Shown here one piece after another: positions 16,011-25,969 of a DNA stretch of 64,000 nucleotides. Positions within the stretch are counted from its first letter, which is position 1, and every line of letters begins with the position of its first letter. The position numbers were made by a program, and so were the translations under genes. Origin of the DNA: Agathobacter sp. (GTDB taxonomy: Bacteria > Bacillota > Clostridia > Lachnospirales > Lachnospiraceae). Location of the stretch: NCBI GenBank assembly GCA_017409825.1, contig JAFQRZ010000024.1, forward strand, positions 186,001 to 250,000, read 5' to 3'. The notes beneath the pieces are model-generated. The model was given only the letters and a program-made list of their open reading frames with translations, was not told the origin of the DNA and did no database searches.

Positions 16011-17339
16011 ATGAATAAGGAACTTAAAGTTTCACTTTCATCTTTTCAGATTATTATTATAGGCTTTGCTGGAATTATATTAGTGGGTACGATATTGTTA
16101 ATGATGCCATTTTCTACGCAAAGTGGAGCAGGCGCATCATTTTTAGATGCATTATTTACAGCAACATCGGCAGTATGTGTAACTGGTTTAGTAGTACAGG
16201 ATACAGCTACCTACTGGTCATACTTTGGACAATTTGTGATTCTTTGTCTGATACAAATTGGGGGAATGGGTGTTATAACAGTCGCATCTTCTTTGGCTTT
16301 ATTATCTGGACGAAAGCTTTCTTTTTCACAAAGAAATATTATGCGGGAAGCTTTGTCTGCACCACAGGTTGGCGGGATTGCCAAATTAACCAGCTTCGTA
16401 ATCAAAGGAACTCTATTATTTGAAGTGTTAGGTGCGTTGATTATGTTGCCTGTCTTTTGCAAGGATTTCGGAATAAAAGGTATATGGATGTCCTTTTTCC
16501 ATTCGATTTCCGCTTTTTGTAATGCTGGATTTGATTTGTTAGGGGTAAATGCAAAGTATTCCTCACTAATTAGTTATGCCGAAAATCCGGTGATAAATAT
16601 TATAATTATGCTACTTATCATTATCGGTGGTATCGGATTTTTAACATGGTCTGATGTGGTTAATCATAAACATAAAATTGGTGAATATCGTATGCAAAGC
16701 AAGGTAATTCTTTCTACAACAGGAATATTAATTGCAGTTCCTACGATTTATTTCTTTGTGATTGAATTTACGCATTTACCACTTGTAGATAGAATCTATG
16801 CGTCTTTCTTCCAAGCGATTACCCCTCGTACAGCTGGGTTTAATACTGTAGATTTTGGAATTTTGTCAGAGGCAGGCATTGGAATCATTATATTACTTAT
16901 GTTAATCGGTGGTTCTCCTGGTTCTACGGCGGGGGGAATGAAGACTACAACGATAACTGTACTATTTGCAAACGCAAAAGCAGTATTTCGCCGTAAAGAT
17001 GAAACAGATTTATTTGGAAGAAGAATTCCTAGTGACACAATCCGGACGGCTTCAACCATTTTGATTTTATATGTAACTTTATTTTTCTGTGGTGGTGTTT
17101 TATTAAGCTTACTTGAGGGTTTACCAATGATGACTTGTTTATTTGAAACCGCATCTGCAATAGGAACTGTTGGATTGACCTTGGGTATTACACCACAGCT
17201 AGGATTCTTATCCCGATTGATTTTAATCTTTTTGATGTTTTTTGGAAGAGTAGGTGGATTAACTTTAATTTTTGCTGCATTATCAGGTTCAAGCAAACAT
17301 TTTTCTAAACTTCCACAAGAAAAAATAACTGTTGGCTAA
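16011..17339 (+). CDS. trkH: TrkH/KtrB family potassium uptake membrane subunit
   Basis: The 442-residue membrane protein shows the four pore loops of the Trk/Ktr family: TSAVCVTGLVV, SAFCNAGFDLL, ITPRTAGFNT and SAIGTVGLTLG. Each carries the filter glycine. The length fits KtrB. It forms the K+ channel-like subunit and needs a cytosolic RCK subunit, encoded directly downstream with a 13-base gap. Translation starts at ATG 16011 behind AAAAGAGG. A KdpD/KdpE-like pair follows, so expression is probably tied to potassium or turgor. Confidence 0.93.
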   Translation: MNKELKVSLSSFQIIIIGFAGIILVGTILLMMPFSTQSGAGASFLDALFTATSAVCVTGLVVQDTATYWSYFGQFVILCLIQIGGMGVITVASSLALLSGRKLSFSQRNIMREALSAPQVGGIAKLTSFVIKGTLLFEVLGALIMLPVFCKDFGIKGIWMSFFHSISAFCNAGFDLLGVNAKYSSLISYAENPVINIIIMLLIIIGGIGFLTWSDVVNHKHKIGEYRMQSKVILSTTGILIAVPTIYFFVIEFTHLPLVDRIYASFFQAITPRTAGFNTVDFGILSEAGIGIIILLMLIGGSPGSTAGGMKTTTITVLFANAKAVFRRKDETDLFGRRIPSDTIRTASTILILYVTLFFCGGVLLSLLEGLPMMTCLFETASAIGTVGLTLGITPQLGFLSRLILIFLMFFGRVGGLTLIFAALSGSSKHFSKLPQEKITVG

Positions 17340-17352
17340 GGAGGATACAACT

Positions 17353-18003
17353 ATGAAAAAATCAGTATTATTAATCGGAGTAGGGCGATTTGGAAAACAT
17401 ATTGCGTCACAATTAAAACAGTTACACCATGAAGTGCTTGCAATTGATAAAGATGAATCACGTATTGATGCTGTGATGCCATTTGTAACTGCTGCACAGA
17501 TTGGTGATGCTACAAACAAAGAATTTTTGGAGTCATTAGGAGTAAGTAATTTCGATGTTTGCATCGTTGCAATCGGAAAAGATTTTCAAAGTTCCTTAGA
17601 AACCGCATCTTTACTCAAAGAATTAGGTGCAGAATTAGTTGTTGCAAGAGCTTCTCGTGGAGTGCAGGCAAAATTCTTATTACGAAATGGGGCGGATGAG
17701 GTCGTTTATCCAGAAAAACAGTTGGCAAAATGGACAGCGATTCGTTATACAGCAGATCATATTTTGGATTACATACAGTTGGATGACTGCCATTCGATTT
17801 TTGAAGTAACAATTCCGGAAAAATGGATTGGTTACAAGGTTGGTGAAATCGACATTCGTAAAAAATATAATATCAATATTTTGGCTACCAAACAGAATGG
17901 GGTTATGAATTTATCGGTTACACCGGATACATTGCTGACACAGGATAAAACGATGTTGGTTTTGGGGGAATTTAAAGATTTACAAAGATGTTTTCATATA
18001 TAG
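17353..18003 (+). CDS. trkA: TrkA/KtrA family RCK subunit of potassium uptake system
   Basis: ATG 17353 follows AAGGAGG. The 216 residues have an N-terminal nucleotide-binding Rossmann domain (LLIGVGRFGKHIA, then IDKDESRID and IGDATN) and a C-terminal TrkA-C domain (VGEIDIRKKYNINILA). It forms the cytosolic gating ring of the TrkH subunit, binding ATP/ADP or NAD and possibly cyclic di-AMP. Its single RCK unit and length match KtrA of Firmicutes rather than the double-length enterobacterial TrkA. Confidence 0.93.
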   Translation: MKKSVLLIGVGRFGKHIASQLKQLHHEVLAIDKDESRIDAVMPFVTAAQIGDATNKEFLESLGVSNFDVCIVAIGKDFQSSLETASLLKELGAELVVARASRGVQAKFLLRNGADEVVYPEKQLAKWTAIRYTADHILDYIQLDDCHSIFEVTIPEKWIGYKVGEIDIRKKYNINILATKQNGVMNLSVTPDTLLTQDKTMLVLGEFKDLQRCFHI

Positions 18004-18045
18004 TTCTAAAATGATATAATATATTTTATTTCAGGAGAAGTATAT

Positions 18046-19134
18046 ATGCGAAACTCTTTCAAATTATCAAAATTACCATCATGGAAAGAATTGTTTTATA
18101 GCCTACTGATTTTAGGAGCAGCAACGCTAATTGGTCTTTTGTTTTCAAATTTAGGATTTACAGAAGCAAATATTATAACAATTTATTTATTAGCAATATT
18201 GCTAACTTCTTTATTAACAACAAGTAGATGGTGTAATTTATTAAATTCATTAATTAGTGTTTTAGTTTTTAATTTTTTCTTCACTGAACCAAAGTTCACA
18301 TTACACGTATATGAAAAAGGATATCCAGTTACTTTTGTAATCCTATTTATTGCATCTTGGATTACAGGAACGCTAGCTGTACGAGTAAAAGAGCATGGTA
18401 AAAAAGCTGCAGAAGCTGAGATGTTAGCTCAAAAAGAACAACTACGTGCTAATTTACTTCGAAGTATTTCTCATGATTTGCGTACTCCATTGACATCTAT
18501 TTCAGGCAATGCGAGCAATTTGCTATCAAATTCTTCTAGTTTTGATGAGGCTACCAAAAAACAAATATATTCCGATATTTATGAAGATTCTATGTGGCTG
18601 ATTAATCTCGTTGAAAACTTATTATCTGTTAGCCGTATGGAAGATGGTAAAATGATTTTGCATATGCAGACAGAATTGATAGATGAAATTGTAACAGAAG
18701 CATTACGACATGTGGAAAAGCGTAGTTTTAAACATATAATTAAAGTAGTACATGAAGAGGAATTGCTTTTAGTTAAAATAGATGCTCGTTTGATTGTACA
18801 AGTAATTATCAATTTAATTGATAATGCAATTAAATATACACCACCTGGTACAGAAATCACGATACATTCCAAGAAAGAGGATGAATGGATTGTAGTGGAC
18901 GTCACAGATAATGGTGCAGGAATTCCAGAAGAAGAAAAAGAACGTGTATTTGAGATGTTTTATACTGGAAATAACAAAATTGCAGATAGTCGCAGAAGTA
19001 TTGGTTTAGGTTTATTTTTATGTAAATCTATTATTGAAGCACATGGCGGTCAAATTGAACTATTGGATTTTGAACCACATGGAAGTTTATTTCGTTTTAC
19101 TTTGCCAGCAGGAGAGGTGAGTTTACATGAATAA
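18046..19134 (+). CDS. KdpD-like sensor histidine kinase without the N-terminal KdpD domain
   Basis: The 362-residue kinase starts at ATG 18046 behind CAGGAGAAG. Three to four membrane segments between about 15 and 110 match the DUF4118 region of KdpD. Then come the H-box SISHDLRTPL, the N-box NLIDNAIKYTPPG, and the G-boxes DNGAGIPEEE and GLGLFLCKSI. Full KdpD is about 900 residues; the cytosolic KdpD/Usp sensor part is absent. Autophosphorylation at the H-box histidine would feed the regulator encoded next, with an eight-base overlap. No kdpFABC genes are near, so the trkH/trkA genes upstream are its likely target. Confidence 0.9.
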   Translation: MRNSFKLSKLPSWKELFYSLLILGAATLIGLLFSNLGFTEANIITIYLLAILLTSLLTTSRWCNLLNSLISVLVFNFFFTEPKFTLHVYEKGYPVTFVILFIASWITGTLAVRVKEHGKKAAEAEMLAQKEQLRANLLRSISHDLRTPLTSISGNASNLLSNSSSFDEATKKQIYSDIYEDSMWLINLVENLLSVSRMEDGKMILHMQTELIDEIVTEALRHVEKRSFKHIIKVVHEEELLLVKIDARLIVQVIINLIDNAIKYTPPGTEITIHSKKEDEWIVVDVTDNGAGIPEEEKERVFEMFYTGNNKIADSRRSIGLGLFLCKSIIEAHGGQIELLDFEPHGSLFRFTLPAGEVSLHE

Positions 19135-19828
19135 AGCATATATTTTAGTAGTTGAAGACGATCTACCGGTTTCCAATTTAATCACAACGACCTTAAAAGC
19201 ACATGATTATCGATTTATAACTGCTCAAAATGGTAAAAATGCTATTTTACAAGCGTCATCACATAATCCAGATATCATATTATTGGATTTAGGTTTGCCA
19301 GACATGGATGGAGTTGAAGTGATAAAATGTATTCGTAGTTGGTCTAATGTTCCAATTATTGTAATAAGTGCACGTAGTGAGGATCGTGACAAAATAGATG
19401 CGTTAGATGCTGGTGCAGATGATTATTTAACAAAACCATTTAGTGTAGAAGAATTGCTTGCAAGATTACGAGCAACACAAAGAAGATTAAATGTGATGCA
19501 AAATCAGACATTGAATATGTCATCTATTTTTGAAAATGGCGAGTTAAGGGTAGATTATGCAGCCGGTTGTGCTTATTTAAAAGACGAAGAGTTACATTTG
19601 ACACCAATTGAATATAAGCTATTATGTTTATTGTCAAAAAATGTAGGCAAAGTTCTTACACATACTTATATTACACAGGAAGTATGGGGAAGTAGTTGGG
19701 ACAATGATATTGCATCATTACGAGTATATATGGCAACCTTGCGTAAAAAAATAGAAGTTGGTGAAGAGCCGTTACAATATATTCAAACTCACATTGGAAT
19801 AGGATATCGAATGTTAAAAATTGAATAA
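19127..19828 (+). CDS. OmpR/KdpE family response regulator
   Basis: The 233 residues have a receiver domain with the phosphorylated aspartate in IILLDLGLPDMDG, the conserved lysine in LTKPFSVEELLAR and a winged-helix output domain (LTPIEYKLLCLLSKNVGKVLTHTYITQEVWG...LRVYMATLRKKIE). The wording is closest to KdpE. It is coupled to the preceding kinase by overlap. It would control promoters for potassium uptake, plausibly the one before trkH. Confidence 0.92.
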   Translation: MNKAYILVVEDDLPVSNLITTTLKAHDYRFITAQNGKNAILQASSHNPDIILLDLGLPDMDGVEVIKCIRSWSNVPIIVISARSEDRDKIDALDAGADDYLTKPFSVEELLARLRATQRRLNVMQNQTLNMSSIFENGELRVDYAAGCAYLKDEELHLTPIEYKLLCLLSKNVGKVLTHTYITQEVWGSSWDNDIASLRVYMATLRKKIEVGEEPLQYIQTHIGIGYRMLKIE

Positions 19829-19880
19829 TTAAATGATATGATGTATAATAATGAAACCTGATTAGAATAGGAGAGTTCAT

Positions 19881-21083
19881 ATGCATCGTCTAGCAATCAC
19901 GCGAGTTGCACTAAAGGAAAAATTGAATAAAAAGCATCTTGCCTACATTATGTTAGATGAAAAGCGTGATTTTGTAGATTTCCAGGTGTTTCAAGAGGAG
20001 GAATCCCTCTTAAACAGCATTTTTGTAGCACGAGTGGATAATATTGTGCCAAATATCAAAGCTGCATTTGTCCGAATTTCTCCAAAACAAGTATGCTATT
20101 TATCGTTAGAGGATGTGCAAGCACCGCTGTATGTGAAGAAACAATCGGAACTCAAGGCATTATCTATTGGTGATGAAATTGTTGTACAGGTGATAAAAGA
20201 TGCGATAAAGACAAAAGAGCCTGTCGTATCTACAAAACTGACTTTAGCGGGAAAATACTGTGTTTTAACTACAGAAAACACTTCGTTAGGTGTTTCAAAA
20301 AAGATTACTGGTGAAAATCATATCCATATGAGCGAACTCCTCAGTTCCAATGTCAGTGAACAAGCCAAAGAATATGGATTTGGAATGATTATTCGAACGA
20401 ATGCATTGGAAGCAACAGAAGAAGAGCTTATCCATGATTTCACTGAGACGATGGAGCGATTCATTTCTCTAAAAGAAAAATCAGCTCATCAAACCGCTTT
20501 TGCAGTATTAGAAAAAACAGAAGCGCCATATATTCAGAAGTTAAAATCAGCAGATTTGACCATCTTAGATAACATTTATACTGACGAGGAAGATATCTTT
20601 GCAGAAATAGAGGGTAAGCTGCCTTATTTAAAGGAGAAAGGCCTTTTAAAGCTATACAAAGACGATAAAGTATCACTTGGAACCGTATACAACTTCCGTG
20701 GTTCCGTAGATAAATTGGTCGAAAAACGTGTATGGCTAAAATCTGGTGCAAATATTATTATTGAGCAGTTGGAAACCATGACGGTTATCGACATCAATTC
20801 TGGCAAGAATATTTCCAAGAATGAGACTGCTATCCTAGAAATCAATAAGGAAGCGGCAATAGAAATCGCAAGACAGTTACGACTTCGTAATATATCAGGT
20901 ATGATCATTATTGACTTTATCAATATGAAATCCAAAGAACATATGGATGATTTAGTCGCAGTTCTAAAAGAGCAGATTAAGAGGGATTCAGTAACCTGCA
21001 CCTTTATGGATGTGACGAAGTTAGGGTTAGTGGAATTAACACGCAAGAAAACCTATAAATCATTAAAAGAAATGATTGAATAA
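19881..21083 (+). CDS. rng: Ribonuclease E/G family protein
   Basis: The 400 residues show an early S1-like RNA-binding region (SIFVARVDNIVPNIKAAFVRI) and the catalytic core with metal-binding aspartates in MTVIDINSGKN and GMIIIDFINMKS. The length fits the short RNase G type rather than RNase E. It cleaves single-stranded RNA in rRNA and mRNA processing. In related genomes it follows the radical SAM/DUF2344 pair and precedes rplU. Here both junctions hold inserted genes. Ribosome site AGGAG at good spacing; terminator at 21092-21117. Confidence 0.92.
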   Translation: MHRLAITRVALKEKLNKKHLAYIMLDEKRDFVDFQVFQEEESLLNSIFVARVDNIVPNIKAAFVRISPKQVCYLSLEDVQAPLYVKKQSELKALSIGDEIVVQVIKDAIKTKEPVVSTKLTLAGKYCVLTTENTSLGVSKKITGENHIHMSELLSSNVSEQAKEYGFGMIIRTNALEATEEELIHDFTETMERFISLKEKSAHQTAFAVLEKTEAPYIQKLKSADLTILDNIYTDEEDIFAEIEGKLPYLKEKGLLKLYKDDKVSLGTVYNFRGSVDKLVEKRVWLKSGANIIIEQLETMTVIDINSGKNISKNETAILEINKEAAIEIARQLRLRNISGMIIIDFINMKSKEHMDDLVAVLKEQIKRDSVTCTFMDVTKLGLVELTRKKTYKSLKEMIE

Positions 21084-21091
21084 ATAAGATA

Positions 21092-21117
21092 GAGCGACCG
21101 CTAGGTCGCTCCTTTTT
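21092..21117 (+). terminator. Rho-independent terminator after rng
   Basis: GAGCGACC, loop GCTA, GGTCGCTC, then CTTTTT. The converging minus-strand gene ends at 21116, within its tail. Confidence 0.9.
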
Positions 21118-22057
21118 AATATAATCCATCCCAGATTCCATGTAACCAATAATTTTTCTTTTTGCCTTGTTCTAACTCCATTTCACCAGAAAGTGCACCG
21201 CTTTCATAATCATACCACATATATCCTTCGCGGAAATTTTCATTTATATCTTCATAACTAAAATAAACCAACATCACAGCGGGATCTTTGTCGCTCCATT
21301 GTATAAATTCAAAATTAATTTGTGGACGATATCCTTCATCATCATACGTCATTTCAGAAAAGAATTCTTTTTCATAAAGGGCCATTTCTAAATATACCGT
21401 TAAATTGCAGTCGCAATTTCTTGTATAGTCGACCAACGCAAGCTGCGTTTTATTATTAGTATCGTTCATACTCACCACTCGGTATTTACTATCAGGTGAC
21501 CACCACATACCGCGAAATTTCGCATTTAAATAGCAGGTGCTTCCGTTCCAATATCCTGTGTTTTCTACTGTAAACCCATTTGAGGTTGGGAAAAAACTAT
21601 CGTGAAGATTACAGTTATATACAGTGGATTTTGTAGTTCCATCTGGAGAAGGATAGGTTCCAATTTTATGGAAGAATCCTTTGTGTAACAGAAACAACAC
21701 TAATATAATCAAAAGAAGAATACTTGCTAAAACTAAAATCACAATTTTCTTTCTACTTGTATTTTTCTTATTTGTGATTTCTTGTTTGGAATATTGGATG
21801 GTTTCTTTCACGACGTGTTCTAATTCTTCTTTATGTTCAGCTACGACCTCTAACTCACCAGTAATTAGCTCGGTTATGGAAATTTCCAATATATCTGCTA
21901 AGGGTTCTAATAAAGCTAAATCAGGTGCACAAATGCCACGTTCCCATTTCGAAACTGCACGGTCTGTAATGTTTAAATGTGTCGCAATATCTTTTTGTGT
22001 TAGTCCTTTTTTCTTACGTGCTTCTCGAATCATTGCACCCATTTTTGCGTTGTCCAT
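21116..22057 (-). CDS. XRE family regulator with transmembrane segment and outer domain
   Basis: I start at the ATG 22057 (MDNAKMGAMIREARKKKGLTQKDIA), seven bases after AAGGAGG, rather than 19 codons upstream. The 313 residues are a helix-turn-helix at 4-62, a linker, a membrane segment at about 105-125 (KIVILVLASILLLIILVLFLLHKG) and a roughly 185-residue outer domain. That domain has WNGSTCYLNAKFRGMWWSPDSKYRVVSM and no recognised family. The design suggests a one-component membrane sensor acting directly on DNA. It faces away from its plus-strand neighbours. Confidence 0.82.
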   Translation of the reverse strand: MDNAKMGAMIREARKKKGLTQKDIATHLNITDRAVSKWERGICAPDLALLEPLADILEISITELITGELEVVAEHKEELEHVVKETIQYSKQEITNKKNTSRKKIVILVLASILLLIILVLFLLHKGFFHKIGTYPSPDGTTKSTVYNCNLHDSFFPTSNGFTVENTGYWNGSTCYLNAKFRGMWWSPDSKYRVVSMNDTNNKTQLALVDYTRNCDCNLTVYLEMALYEKEFFSEMTYDDEGYRPQINFEFIQWSDKDPAVMLVYFSYEDINENFREGYMWYDYESGALSGEMELEQGKKKNYWLHGIWDGLY

Positions 22058-22211
22058 CTTGTTTCCTCCTTGCCACATCTTTATCATACTTGTATGAGGC
22101 AAAAAAAGCAACAAACCATAGGTTGAGTATTCAAATTATATTGTAAAATATAGTTGTATAAGGTACAATATATATGTATTTTTATGTAAATATAAAAGTG
22201 GGAGTTTTTAT

Positions 22212-22679
22212 ATGGAAGAATTGATAAAAAAAGTAGAAGCTGGGGATTTAGAGGCACTATTTGAACTTGGTATCGTATATCTTGAGGATGAATCAAATTC
22301 CGATAAAATGGAATTGGGATTTGAATATGTAATAAATGCTGCAAATCATGGATTATCACAGGCACAAACTTTTATGGGCACAGTTTATTATGCACAAGAA
22401 GAACATACATTAGCTTTTGAATGGTTTATGAAAGCTGCAGAACAAGGGAACGCTGTAGCTCAGTTAAATATTGGAAGATATTATTTGAACGGAGATGTTG
22501 TACCAGTCAATAAAGAACTTGCTTTTCAATGGTTTTTAAAAGCTGCAGAACAGGGACATGCGGAATCACAGTTCATCGTTGGTTTATGTTATGTAAAAGG
22601 GGAAGGCGTTTCTGTAAATGAAGATTTGGGAAATGAATGGATAGAAAAAGCAACACAACAAGGTTTTGTAATGCAATAA
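22212..22679 (+). CDS. Sel1-repeat (SLR) protein
   Basis: The 155 residues hold about four Sel1-like repeats, with phrases such as GNAVAQLNIGRYYLNGDVVPVNKELAFQWFLKAAEQGHAESQFIVGLCYVKGEGV. These alpha-helical repeats form protein-binding solenoids, so the product is an adaptor with unknown partner. There is no signal peptide, so it is cytosolic. The start ATG 22212 follows GTGGGAG. The next gene starts 27 bases later. Confidence 0.88.
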   Translation: MEELIKKVEAGDLEALFELGIVYLEDESNSDKMELGFEYVINAANHGLSQAQTFMGTVYYAQEEHTLAFEWFMKAAEQGNAVAQLNIGRYYLNGDVVPVNKELAFQWFLKAAEQGHAESQFIVGLCYVKGEGVSVNEDLGNEWIEKATQQGFVMQ

Positions 22680-22706
22680 ATTTATATACAAATGAGGGAT
22701 TTTTAT

Positions 22707-23966
22707 ATGAAGAAAAATTTATTACTTATAATCGGAGCAGTTGTTTTAGTGTTATTATTACTTTGTACTGCAGTTGGACCACAGCTTATTTTGATGATGG
22801 ATAAACAGGAAGCGGTAGCAAAAGAGTATCGTTATAGCGATGTATTCTATGATGAGTATGAGGATGTAAGAATGCATTTACTGGATACTGTAGATACATT
22901 AAAAGCAGATGGACATAACGTACAGTTGAGTAGTTATGCGATAGATGAAAAGGATGATTTGTATATTGATACCATCTATATTCCTGCAACAGAAAAACAG
23001 ACGAATCTTATCGTTATTACTACTGGTGTACATGGAATTGAAGGATATATTGGTTCAGTTATGCTAGATGTATTCTGGAAGGAGATTTATTCTACAGAGG
23101 TTGTCAATGCTGCCAATACAGGGGTAATGATAGTAGCGAATGTTAATCCTTATGGAATGAAATATCACCGCAGATACAATGAAAATAACGTGGATTTAAA
23201 TCGAAATTTTATCCTGGACTGGGAGAGTTTTGACATGACGGTAAATAAAGATTATCCAAAGGTAGATACTTTCCTTGGACCACAGAGCACACTCGGAAAC
23301 GCATTCTGGCATGAAGCTGGATTTTATGGTTCCTTGGTTGTTGAAGTTATTCAGGATGGGGCAGATACGATTTCTAATGCACTTCTTGGTGGGCAGTATG
23401 AGTATCCAGAAGGTGTATACTATGGTGGTAATGGTGATGAATCATCCACGAAATATTTGAAAGATGTATTCAAACAGACGTTAGAGAGTGAGTATGAAAA
23501 CATTGTACACATTGATGTGCATTCTGGTTATGGACCACGATATAATATGGTAATTTTTAATTCTGTCTTTGAAACCATGAACGAGGCAGAAAGTGTGCAA
23601 TTATTTGGATATGACAATGTGATTGCGCATGATTCCGAAGCTTTTTATCCAACTACTGGAGATACGACAGATTATTATTATCGATTACATGAACAAATGG
23701 GAACGGATAAAGGATTATTTTCTACCTGTTTTGAATTTGGAACTATTGGTGATAGTTTCTTAGATAGTATTATTTCTATGAAATACACGATTGAAGAGAA
23801 TCAGAATCATTGGTATCCATCCTCAAATAAGACTACAAACGAAATTGTGAAAGAAAGATATCAAGAGCTTTTTTATCCTACAGAAAAAGAGTGGCGAGAA
23901 AAGACGATAGCAGATTTCGCAACTGCCTGTAAAGGTGTTTTAAAAGCGAAACTAATTACGGAATAA
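22707..23966 (+). CDS. DUF2817 zinc carboxypeptidase-like protein, membrane-anchored
   Basis: ATG 22707 follows GAGGGA; the upstream ATG at 22692 only adds MRDFY. The 419 residues begin with a hydrophobic anchor (LLLIIGAVVLVLLLLCTAVG). A metallopeptidase M14-like fold then shows TTGVHGIEGYIGSV (zinc ligands H and E), NVNPYGMKYHRRYNENNVDLNRNF and the third ligand in IHIDVHSGYG. DUF2817 proteins resemble carboxypeptidases that trim peptides or amides. The active part should face the outside. The following gene is a chemotaxis receptor, 27 bases on. Confidence 0.87.
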   Translation: MKKNLLLIIGAVVLVLLLLCTAVGPQLILMMDKQEAVAKEYRYSDVFYDEYEDVRMHLLDTVDTLKADGHNVQLSSYAIDEKDDLYIDTIYIPATEKQTNLIVITTGVHGIEGYIGSVMLDVFWKEIYSTEVVNAANTGVMIVANVNPYGMKYHRRYNENNVDLNRNFILDWESFDMTVNKDYPKVDTFLGPQSTLGNAFWHEAGFYGSLVVEVIQDGADTISNALLGGQYEYPEGVYYGGNGDESSTKYLKDVFKQTLESEYENIVHIDVHSGYGPRYNMVIFNSVFETMNEAESVQLFGYDNVIAHDSEAFYPTTGDTTDYYYRLHEQMGTDKGLFSTCFEFGTIGDSFLDSIISMKYTIEENQNHWYPSSNKTTNEIVKERYQELFYPTEKEWREKTIADFATACKGVLKAKLITE

Positions 23967-23993
23967 TATATAACAAAAGATGAGGGAATTATT

Positions 23994-25496
23994 ATGAATG
24001 AGAATAAGTTCAGATATGCAGAACGCGCGGTTCAAATTAAAAAAGTAAATACCTTTTTATGTATTAGTACAGCCGTCGTGTTTTTATTAAGTTATATTAT
24101 TGTTGTGGTTTCTTTTTTGCAGGGAAACCGTACAGCGCTTTATGCAGGCGGGATGTTTGTTGTTATGTTGGCTACTATTATTACTGGTTTTGTTACACTG
24201 AAAAAAGATAGTGGAAATGAGCGTTTGCGCTGGTATGTTATGATTGGTCTTTGTATTGTTACTGCAATGCTGGTTTATGCATATAAAGATTATTATATGC
24301 GTTTTCTTGCTGCAATGCCATTAATGTCGACAGTGCTTTGTTATGATACGAAATTTAGCAAGGTGACGACGATTATTGTTTCAGCCGAAAACATTATTAT
24401 CACCTTGTGTCGTCAGTTTTTCTGGCAGGGGTATGAAGGAGATGAATTTACACAGAATATCGTAGCAGCGCTTGCTGTTACAGTTATGATGGGATTGATT
24501 TCGTATATTACTGGTGTTGGAAAACAGTTTAATACCGATTCTATGGCGAAGATTCAGTTTGAGGCAGAGTATCAAAAAGAGATGACAGAAAATATCATTC
24601 GTATTGCAGAACGTGTTCGTACTGGAACAAATCAAGCAATGGATATTATGAACAACTTACAGGAATCCTCTAAAACAGTAAATCAGGCAGTAGAAAATAT
24701 CAGCAATGGTAGTGTATCAACAGCCAACAGTATTCAGAACCAGAGTATGATGACTCAGAATATTCAGGAACATTTGGAGCAAGTGGTTCACAGTGCAGAA
24801 ACGATGCTGCAAACAGCAAATGAATCGGAAGTATTAAATAAAGATAGTTTAGAAAAAATTCATTCGCTTCGCGATGAAGCTTTAACATTAATTGAAACCA
24901 ATGACATGGTTGCAGAATCCATGAAACAGTTACAGCAGAATGTAGAAAGTGTAAAAGAGATCACGAACACGATTATGGATATTTCTTCACAGACTAATTT
25001 GCTTTCACTCAATGCTTCTATTGAAAGTGCACGAGCCGGCGAAGCTGGTAGAGGATTTGCAGTAGTTGCAGATGAAATCCGTACTCTTTCAGAACGCACC
25101 AAACAGGAAACGGAAAATATTACACAGATTTTAGGTGATCTGGCCAAAAATACAGAAGAAACTGCAAATGCAGTGAAGCGTTCTTTAGAAATCGGTAATG
25201 TACAGGAAGCTATGGTAATGGAAATTGCAGAGCAGTTTGAGAAACTCAATTCAAACATTAGCAAGTTGGGTTATGATGTAAATGAAATTGGACATGGTTT
25301 AAATAATCTAGCGAAAGCAAATACTGAGATTGTGAGTGATATTACGACGTTATCCGCTACAACAGAAGAGGTTACAGCTTCTGCACAGCAATCGACAGAA
25401 CTTACGGAAGAAAATTATCAGAGCACCGTAGAAGCGAAGGAAATTCTGGATAATATTTTGGAAGTTTCTCATGAAATGGATGTTTATATTTCATAG
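23994..25496 (+). CDS. Methyl-accepting chemotaxis protein with polytopic membrane domain
   Basis: The 500 residues begin with about six membrane segments (residues 19 to about 185) with no large outer sensor domain and no clear HAMP domain. A cytoplasmic signalling coiled coil follows, with the conserved hairpin tip [34 protein letters not shown]. It would signal through CheW/CheA to the flagellar motor, sensing something within the membrane or in the cell. The ribosome site is GAGGG. No other chemotaxis gene is close. Confidence 0.92.
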   Translation: MNENKFRYAERAVQIKKVNTFLCISTAVVFLLSYIIVVVSFLQGNRTALYAGGMFVVMLATIITGFVTLKKDSGNERLRWYVMIGLCIVTAMLVYAYKDYYMRFLAAMPLMSTVLCYDTKFSKVTTIIVSAENIIITLCRQFFWQGYEGDEFTQNIVAALAVTVMMGLISYITGVGKQFNTDSMAKIQFEAEYQKEMTENIIRIAERVRTGTNQAMDIMNNLQESSKTVNQAVENISNGSVSTANSIQNQSMMTQNIQEHLEQVVHSAETMLQTANESEVLNKDSLEKIHSLRDEALTLIETNDMVAESMKQLQQNVESVKEITNTIMDISSQTNLLSLNASIESARAGEAGRGFAVVADEIRTLSERTKQETENITQILGDLAKNTEETANAVKRSLEIGNVQEAMVMEIAEQFEKLNSNISKLGYDVNEIGHGLNNLAKANTEIVSDITTLSATTEEVTASAQQSTELTEENYQSTVEAKEILDNILEVSHEMDVYIS

Positions 25497-25527
25497 AAAA
25501 ATCTTAGAAAATTATCGAAAAAAGTAG

Positions 25528-25556
25528 TTGACGCGAAGGGATGCTTGTGTTAAGAT
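25528..25556 (+). promoter_or_regulatory. Promoter of the rplU operon
   Basis: TTGACG (25528-25533), a 17-base spacer and TAAGAT (25551-25556). Confidence 0.6.
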
Positions 25557-25562
25557 AATTGA

Positions 25563-25642
25563 GTATGCCGCACAGTGAGGTAGAAGTGTGCCCTTTGGAC
25601 ACCACCGTAACTGGCGAGTAATGATAAAATAGGAGGTGCCAT
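25563..25642 (+). ncRNA. Ribosomal protein L21 leader
   Basis: The roughly 80-base leader between the promoter and rplU includes GCCGCACAGTGAGGTAG, TGTGCCC..GGACACC and ACTGGCGAGTAATG. This matches in position and wording the L21 leader of Firmicutes, which lets L21 repress its own operon. It ends in the ribosome site AGGAGG. Confidence 0.75.
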
Positions 25643-25951
25643 ATGTACGCAATTATAGCAACAGGTGGTAAACAGTACAAAGTAGCTGAAGGCGATATCA
25701 TTACCATTGAAAAGCTTGGTGTTGAAGCTGGTGAAAACGTGACTTTTGATCAGGTTTTAGCTGTAGGTGGAGAAGAACTTAAGGTTGGAACTCCAACAGT
25801 AGCTGGAGCAACTGTAGAAGCTTCTGTAGTAAAAGAAGGCAGAGGTAAAAAGGTAATCGTTTACAAGTACAAGAGAAAAACTGGTTATCACAAAAAGAAC
25901 GGTCACAGACAGGCGTTCACACAGGTTAAGATTGAAAAAATCAATGCTTAA
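25643..25951 (+). CDS. rplU: 50S ribosomal protein L21
   Basis: The 102-residue protein is L21 throughout: [18 protein letters not shown]...FDQVLAVGG and the C-terminal [23 protein letters not shown] that binds 23S rRNA. Normal length. First gene of the conserved rplU-prp-rpmA-obgE cluster, preceded by the L21 leader. Confidence 0.98.
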   Translation: MYAIIATGGKQYKVAEGDIITIEKLGVEAGENVTFDQVLAVGGEELKVGTPTVAGATVEASVVKEGRGKKVIVYKYKRKTGYHKKNGHRQAFTQVKIEKINA

Positions 25952-25969
25952 TGACTAAAAGGAATTGTT

